From positions 346 to 9,906 of the forward strand of contig DMKW01000141.1 of assembly GCA_003454135.1 (NCBI GenBank): a stretch of 9,561 nucleotides of DNA. The letters run 5' to 3'. The stretch comes from Microbacteriaceae bacterium. GTDB taxonomy: Bacteria > Actinomycetota > Actinomycetes > Actinomycetales > Microbacteriaceae. The position numbers and the translations under genes were made by a program. This document shows, in pieces, positions 5,986 to 9,561 of the stretch (position 1 is its first letter; each line of letters starts with the position of its first letter). Under the pieces are notes generated by a model. It was not told the origin of the DNA. It did not search any database and worked only from the letters and a program-made list of their open reading frames with translations.

Positions 5986-6753
5986 CTAGGCGACAGTTTT
6001 CGTCGACTCATCGGGGTCGGACGGTACGACCAACTGTCGTCTGATGTCGCGTCGTTGCCGGGGCGACTGTTCCGGCCAATGCAGCAAGAAGGTCCGCCAT
6101 GCCCACTGCACGTGGCGGACCATTCCCGTCCAGGTGCTGAATGGGCGCGCGGAGATTCCCACCCGCAGCGTCGCTTCATAGAGGACGGGGATCGACGGGT
6201 CGAGGTGCAAGCTGAGGTCGAGGTCGTCGTGGATGTCGTTCCGGGCTCGGTGCACCCGGTTGCGGGCCTCCAGCCAGACGCTTCTGCGCATGGCGAAGTT
6301 CGATCCGAATATTGGCGGATTTCCAAGGAGCAAACCCACTGCCCAGAAGTATCCGCCTATGTAGACGATCCTCCCCATGAACCGCACGAACCCGTTGCAA
6401 CCGTAGAGGTCGCCTGGCCCGGTAATCACATCTACGAGGGGAAATCTCGTCAGGATGGTCTCAATGTGCTGAAGCCAATCGGCGGGGGGCACCGAATCGG
6501 CGTCGAGGCGAGCGATCAGGTCCCCGGTTGCCGCGTCATATCCGGCCGCAGCGGCCGGCCAGATGCCGTGTGCCGACTCATAGACAACGAACGCGCCAGC
6601 AGCAGACGCAATCGCTGACGTGGCATCGGTGGACGCGTTGTCGACGACGACGACCTCGTCCGGCGGGCGAGTCTGACAGGCAAGAGCGGCGAGGCAGGCC
6701 TCCAAGAAAGAGGCGTCGTTGTAGCTGGGGATCACGACGGAGATGGTGGTCAT
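5986..6753 (-). CDS. Family 2 glycosyltransferase
   Basis: The 255-residue protein is a GT-A fold glycosyltransferase that should transfer a sugar from a nucleotide-sugar donor. The N-terminal nucleotide-binding strand ISVVIPSYNDASFLEACLAA (4-23) is followed by EVVVVDNASTD (33-43) and the metal-binding DAD motif (84-86, in ARLDADSVPP). An acceptor-side segment GNPPIFGSNFAMRR spans 144-157, and a DDLDL acidic motif at 176-180 is in the expected place for the catalytic base. A hydrophobic stretch (about 127-144) may bind the membrane. The start at 6753 gives the canonical GT2 beginning, although its ribosome binding site is weak. It stands alone, divergent from the SRPBCC gene, with no polysaccharide cluster around it, so its acceptor (cell-surface glycan, lipid or protein) is unknown. 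Confidence 0.9.
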   Translation of the reverse strand: MTTISVVIPSYNDASFLEACLAALACQTRPPDEVVVVDNASTDATSAIASAAGAFVVYESAHGIWPAAAAGYDAATGDLIARLDADSVPPADWLQHIETILTRFPLVDVITGPGDLYGCNGFVRFMGRIVYIGGYFWAVGLLLGNPPIFGSNFAMRRSVWLEARNRVHRARNDIHDDLDLSLHLDPSIPVLYEATLRVGISARPFSTWTGMVRHVQWAWRTFLLHWPEQSPRQRRDIRRQLVVPSDPDESTKTVA

Positions 6754-6809
6754 CTAACCCTGCTTGTCTAGCCGCGTCACCGGATCACATCAAACCCTAC
6801 TGGTAGTGT

Positions 6810-6828
6810 CCTTCCCATCCGCGGAAGG
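6810..6828 (+). promoter_or_regulatory. Inverted repeat just upstream of the SRPBCC ribosome binding site
   Basis: CCTTCC (6810-6815) and GGAAGG (6823-6828) form a perfect 6-bp inverted repeat with a seven-base centre. It ends six bases before the GGAGG at 6834-6838. TAGTGT at 6804-6809 may be the -10 of the SRPBCC promoter, which would place the repeat at the start of the transcript. It could be an operator or a leader hairpin. Confidence 0.3.
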
Positions 6829-6842
6829 CGGCTGGAGGTCGC

Positions 6843-7271
6843 ATGGCGCACGCGCAACAGGTGGTGACCGTTCCCCACCCGATCGGCGAGGTCTTTGCGT
6901 TCCTCGCCGACGGTACGAATAATCCCAAGTGGCGGCCGGAGGTGACCAGCATCCGTCTGGTTTCTGGCTCCGAAGTGGGCGCGCAGTGCGCGCAATCGAT
7001 GAAAGGGCCTGGCGGACGAACCATTCAGGGCGACTACCGCCTCACCCGCTGGGAAGCGCCGACACGCCTCGATTTCATGGTCACCGCCGGTCCGGCGCGT
7101 CCGGTCGGATCGTTTGAACTGCGTGAACTACCCGATGGTTCGACGGAGGTGACGTTCACCCTCGATCTGAAGCCTCGCGGGATGATGGTTCTGATGACGC
7201 CCATGATCAACAAACAGGTCGATACCGAGGTCGGCAACCTCCGTAATCTGCCCGCCGCGATGGGGGGCTGA
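6843..7271 (+). CDS. SRPBCC-family (START-like) ligand-binding protein
   Basis: This 142-residue cytoplasmic protein has the SRPBCC/polyketide-cyclase-2 fold, an alpha-beta helix-grip with a deep hydrophobic cavity. The N-terminal signature is VPHPIGEVFAFLADGTNNPK (10-29) followed by W30. Next come the GDYRLTRWEAPTRLDF strands (63-78), the FELRELPDGSTEVTFTLDLK strand pair (91-110) and the C-terminal helix. GGAGG at 6834-6838 sits four bases before the ATG. The TfoX-domain gene begins two bases after the stop, so the two are almost certainly co-transcribed. The family has no single reaction; members bind lipids, polyketides or hormones, or act as Aha1-like proteins. The ligand cannot be predicted here. 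Confidence 0.88.
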   Translation: MAHAQQVVTVPHPIGEVFAFLADGTNNPKWRPEVTSIRLVSGSEVGAQCAQSMKGPGGRTIQGDYRLTRWEAPTRLDFMVTAGPARPVGSFELRELPDGSTEVTFTLDLKPRGMMVLMTPMINKQVDTEVGNLRNLPAAMGG

Positions 7272-7273
7272 GC

Positions 7274-7651
7274 GTGCAGGTCCCGAAGCCGAGCGAGAGC
7301 GACAAGACCCTGTTCCGGTCCGTGGTCCCGGACTCTCCGGCGGTCACCATCAAACCGATGTTCGGCAACTTGGGCGCGTTCGTCAACGGGAACATGTTCG
7401 CCGGACTCTTCGGCTCCGCCATCGGGGTACGGGTGGTGGATGACGCGGTGCGACGGGAGCTCGAGGCGATCGACGGAACCGCACCATTCGGGCCGAGCGA
7501 ACGTCCCATGGGCGGGTACCTGGCGCTGCCGGCGTCCTGGTCATCGGAGCCGGACCTCATCGCGACATGGATCGCAAGAGCGCTCGCGCAGGTCGAACTC
7601 CTCCCGGCCAAGACACCGAAACCAAAGCCACGCACGCAATCGAAGCCGTGA
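7274..7651 (+). CDS. TfoX/Sxy N-terminal-domain protein
   Basis: The 125-residue product contains only the TfoX/Sxy N-terminal domain. The signature IKPMFGNLGAFVNGNMFAGL (26-45) is followed by FG (46-47), GVRV (51-54) and the loop PFGPSERPMGGYLALPASW (71-89). In gamma-proteobacteria TfoX/Sxy promotes competence gene expression together with CRP, but stand-alone N-terminal-domain proteins in Actinobacteria are common and have no proven competence role, so naming it as a competence regulator would be unsafe. The C-terminus is a Lys/Pro-rich tail (112-125). The GTG start at 7274 is chosen because it lies two bases after the upstream stop and gives the full domain; translation is probably coupled to the SRPBCC gene. 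Confidence 0.88.
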   Translation: MQVPKPSESDKTLFRSVVPDSPAVTIKPMFGNLGAFVNGNMFAGLFGSAIGVRVVDDAVRRELEAIDGTAPFGPSERPMGGYLALPASWSSEPDLIATWIARALAQVELLPAKTPKPKPRTQSKP

Positions 7652-7696
7652 AGCTGGTTGGCTCGTGTGCCTCGCGACTTGTGCCTGCAGCGACGA

Positions 7697-8611
7697 CTAT
7701 CCGTGAATGATGAGCCACCCGAGGGATGCGGCGCCGGCGATGACGGAGTAGACGGCGAAGGGGATGAGGGTTCTGGTGCGGAAGTAGCGGTCGAGGAATC
7801 CGACGGCGAGTAGCGCGGCGATGAACGCGGTGGCGCTGCCGGCGAGGACCTGCCCGTGGATTCCGGCACCGAGGGGGCCGAAGAGGTCGGGCAGTTTGAG
7901 GATGCCGGCGGCGAGGATCACCGGGGTGGCGAGGAGAAATGAGAATCGGGCGGCCTCGCGGTGGCTGAGTCCGACCGCCATGCCGGCGACCATGGACACG
8001 CCGGACCGGCTGATTCCCGGCAGCAGTGCGAGCGTCTGAACCGCGCCGATCGCCACGGCTCGCCACCGCGGCACGTCGGAGAGGGCGGTGTCGTCGCCGA
8101 GCTCGTCGGCGTTGGGAATGGAGGGCGTGCGCAGCGCCGCCGCACGATTCACGGCCGGGTCGCGTCGGCGGCGCAGAAGTTCGCCGCCTCCGAGAATGAA
8201 GCCGTTCACGATAAGGAAGATCGCCGCGGGGATCGGTTTGCCGAGCACGGTACGGAAGGTGTGTTCGAGGAGCAGCCCCGTCACCCCCACCGGAATGGTG
8301 GCGATGATGAGCAACCAGGCGAGCCGTTCCGGTGCGGTCTGGATCCGGCGGTACCGCACCGAGGTGATGAACCCGCGGATGATTCGCACCCAGTCGCGAC
8401 GGAAGAACACGAGCAGCGCCAGCGCCGTGGCGACGTGCAGTCCGACGATGAAGGCCAGGTACGGAGACTCGGGCGCCGAGACCGACAAGTCCCGAGCCCA
8501 TTGGCCGCCGAGAAGGGCGGGGATAAGCACGGCGTGGCCGAGGCTGGAGACGGGGAACAGCTCGGTGATGCCCTGGATCGCCCCCATCACGATCGCTTCG
8601 AGGTAATTCAT
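7697..8611 (-). CDS. uppP: Undecaprenyl-diphosphatase
   Basis: This integral membrane enzyme dephosphorylates undecaprenyl pyrophosphate to recycle the lipid carrier for peptidoglycan and other envelope polymers; overproduction is known to give bacitracin resistance. The first active-site motif is QGITELFPVSSLGH (13-26), with Glu17, Ser22-Ser23 and His26. The second is PGISRSG (198-204), with Arg202. About eight hydrophobic segments match the BacA fold with its inverted repeat. At 304 residues it is longer than the roughly 270-residue enterobacterial form, mainly because of a hydrophilic loop of about 35 residues (146-182) between the two halves. GAGAGG precedes the ATG. It starts 18 bp after the DUF347 gene stop, so the two form an operon. 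Confidence 0.94.
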   Translation of the reverse strand: MNYLEAIVMGAIQGITELFPVSSLGHAVLIPALLGGQWARDLSVSAPESPYLAFIVGLHVATALALLVFFRRDWVRIIRGFITSVRYRRIQTAPERLAWLLIIATIPVGVTGLLLEHTFRTVLGKPIPAAIFLIVNGFILGGGELLRRRRDPAVNRAAALRTPSIPNADELGDDTALSDVPRWRAVAIGAVQTLALLPGISRSGVSMVAGMAVGLSHREAARFSFLLATPVILAAGILKLPDLFGPLGAGIHGQVLAGSATAFIAALLAVGFLDRYFRTRTLIPFAVYSVIAGAASLGWLIIHG

Positions 8612-8629
8612 CGAGTTGAGACCTCTCTG

Positions 8630-9430
8630 TTAAGCGGTGGGTTCAACGTCAACCCGCGAGGACAGCCCTCGACCGGGGAACGACAGCACGGACACGAGCG
8701 CGAGGATCACCAGTAGGAACAGGAGGCTCGTGCTGGTGGTGCCGAGCCCGAGGCCGCCATCCTTCGTGCTTTGGGACAGCAGGTCCCCGGTGGATGCGCC
8801 GAGCGGGCGGGTGAGCACGTAGGCGATCCAGAAGGCGAGCACCGCGTTCAGGCGGAACGCGAAGTATGCCACGGCGACGAGCGCGATCGCGACGGCGAAC
8901 ACGACAAGGGACAACAGGTAGCCGAGGTTGAGGCTTTCGGCGACGAGGTCGCCGGCGGCCGTGCCAAGGGCGAAGGTGAAGAGCACGGCGAGCCAGTAGA
9001 AGGTCTCGCGCCGGGTCGTGAAGATCGAGTGGATCGACAGTGTCTTCTCCACGGCGAACCAGGCGACGAAGGTGACGGTGAGTGCCGCGGCGAACACCGC
9101 GGTGGTCACCCACAGCGGCACCCCGAAGTTGTCGACGAGGTTGTCGGTAATCAGGGTGCCGACGACGCTGATCAGTACCACGGCGAGCCAATACACCGCC
9201 GGCACGTAGCGCTGCAGTCGGAACTGCGCCACGAGCACGATGGCGAGCAGCGCGGCCATGATCACCGTGGTGATCGTGAGACCGAGGTTGAGGTTGACGC
9301 CGAGGAAGTCCGCGGCCGTCTCGCCGACCGTGGTGGCGAGCACCTTGATGATCCAGAAAATCGCGGTGACTTGCGGCACCTTGTTGAGCATCCTGCGGAT
9401 GCCGTGGGAATCGTGGTGTGTCGAAGTCAT
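8630..9430 (-). CDS. DUF347/COG4705 four-repeat membrane protein
   Basis: This 266-residue polytopic membrane protein is built from four tandem repeats of two helices each, the hallmark of the DUF347 (COG4705) family of unknown function. Every repeat contains the pattern [FY]W-x9-G-x4-D: F25-W26/G36/D41, Y80-W81/G91/D96, Y145-W146/G156/D161 and F200-W201/G211/D216. The four aspartates and glycines sit within hydrophobic stretches, which suggests a pseudo-symmetric channel or transport path, but no substrate is known. AGGAG at 9440-9444 lies nine bases before the ATG. The gene is followed after 18 bp by uppP and preceded after 54 bp by another minus-strand gene end, so it sits in the middle of a probable operon. 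A role linked to lipid-carrier recycling is guilt by association only. Confidence 0.9.
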   Translation of the reverse strand: MTSTHHDSHGIRRMLNKVPQVTAIFWIIKVLATTVGETAADFLGVNLNLGLTITTVIMAALLAIVLVAQFRLQRYVPAVYWLAVVLISVVGTLITDNLVDNFGVPLWVTTAVFAAALTVTFVAWFAVEKTLSIHSIFTTRRETFYWLAVLFTFALGTAAGDLVAESLNLGYLLSLVVFAVAIALVAVAYFAFRLNAVLAFWIAYVLTRPLGASTGDLLSQSTKDGGLGLGTTSTSLLFLLVILALVSVLSFPGRGLSSRVDVEPTA

Positions 9431-9484
9431 GCCAGAACGCTCCTAAGTAGGGGTGTGAGGTCCCACCAGCCAAACAAGACGGCC

Positions 9485-9561
9485 CTAAGACAACGCCGAG
9501 AATTCCTTTCCGAGGACATTCGAGACCGTGCTCGAAATCATGGTGAGGAACCGGCCGAATC
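9485..9561 (-). CDS. C-terminal end of an unidentified minus-strand gene (partial)
   Basis: The minus strand is open from the window edge to a TAG at 9485-9487, reading FGRFLTMISSTVSNVLGK and a short tail before the stop. Third codon positions are mostly G or C, as in the other genes here, while the competing plus-strand frame has poor third-position composition. The end looks like an amphipathic or membrane-proximal helix. It lies 54 bp upstream of the DUF347 gene on the same strand and may be the first visible gene of that operon. Twenty-four residues are too few to name a family. Confidence 0.5.
   Translation of the reverse strand, partial: FGRFLTMISSTVSNVLGKEFSALS

Noticed and set aside
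7557..8501. Alternative minus-strand frame within uppP
   Set aside because: Arg/His/Pro-rich out-of-frame translation; the true frame carries both UppP active-site motifs.
8649..9473. Alternative minus-strand frame over the DUF347 gene
   Set aside because: Low-complexity Arg/His-rich translation, whereas the 8630-9430 frame shows four regular membrane repeats.
9455..9561. Possible plus-strand gene starting at GTG 9455 and running off the window
   Set aside because: Its third codon positions are AT-rich compared with all other genes here, and the opposite frame ending at 9485 has the expected composition.
1..9561. A complete defence, conflict, biosynthetic or mobile-element system
   Set aside because: No nuclease, transposase, integrase, toxin-antitoxin pair, CRISPR repeat or biosynthetic core enzyme is visible; gene order looks like ordinary actinobacterial chromosome.

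Overview
The window is high-GC DNA with GGAGG-type ribosome binding sites. Its genes are typical of an actinobacterium: a UgpC/MalK-type ABC ATPase, a DsbA-like thiol protein anchored by one N-terminal helix, an orphan MinD/ParA-like ATPase, and a DUF347 membrane protein beside an undecaprenyl-diphosphatase gene. Microbacteriaceae is my best guess at family level; this is inferred from gene style and was not tested. I see no rRNA, tRNA, CRISPR array, insertion sequence or phage gene.

Left part (1-2896). The 5' end of a sugar-type ABC transporter ATPase gene runs off the left edge on the minus strand. It is divergent from a plus-strand gene for a membrane-anchored DsbA-like protein. Next comes a plus-strand gene for a secreted protein with an Ig-like domain and a right-handed beta-helix, preceded by a leader with five closely spaced G-runs.

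Middle (2897-5985, minus strand). A 346-bp stretch without an intact gene holds two overlapping short reading frames that look like a decayed membrane protein. A MinD/ParA-like ATPase gene with an altered P-loop follows, with a YbaK-type deacylase gene 35 bp downstream of it. Beyond its start lies a 377-bp gap with nested inverted repeats, and then a PhnB-like VOC protein gene. A strong stem-loop separates the VOC gene from a family 2 glycosyltransferase gene.

Right part (5986-9561). The glycosyltransferase is divergent from a plus-strand SRPBCC/TfoX-domain gene pair separated by 2 bp. Convergent to that pair is a minus-strand operon: the C-terminus of an unidentified gene, a DUF347 four-repeat membrane protein, and uppP, which recycles the lipid carrier of cell wall synthesis.

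Most genes are ordinary chromosomal genes, and no defence, conflict or mobile system can be recognised. The observations most worth checking are the P-loop substitution in the ParA-like ATPase, the exact fourfold motif spacing in the DUF347 protein next to uppP, the G-run leader, and the structured gap at 5132-5204.
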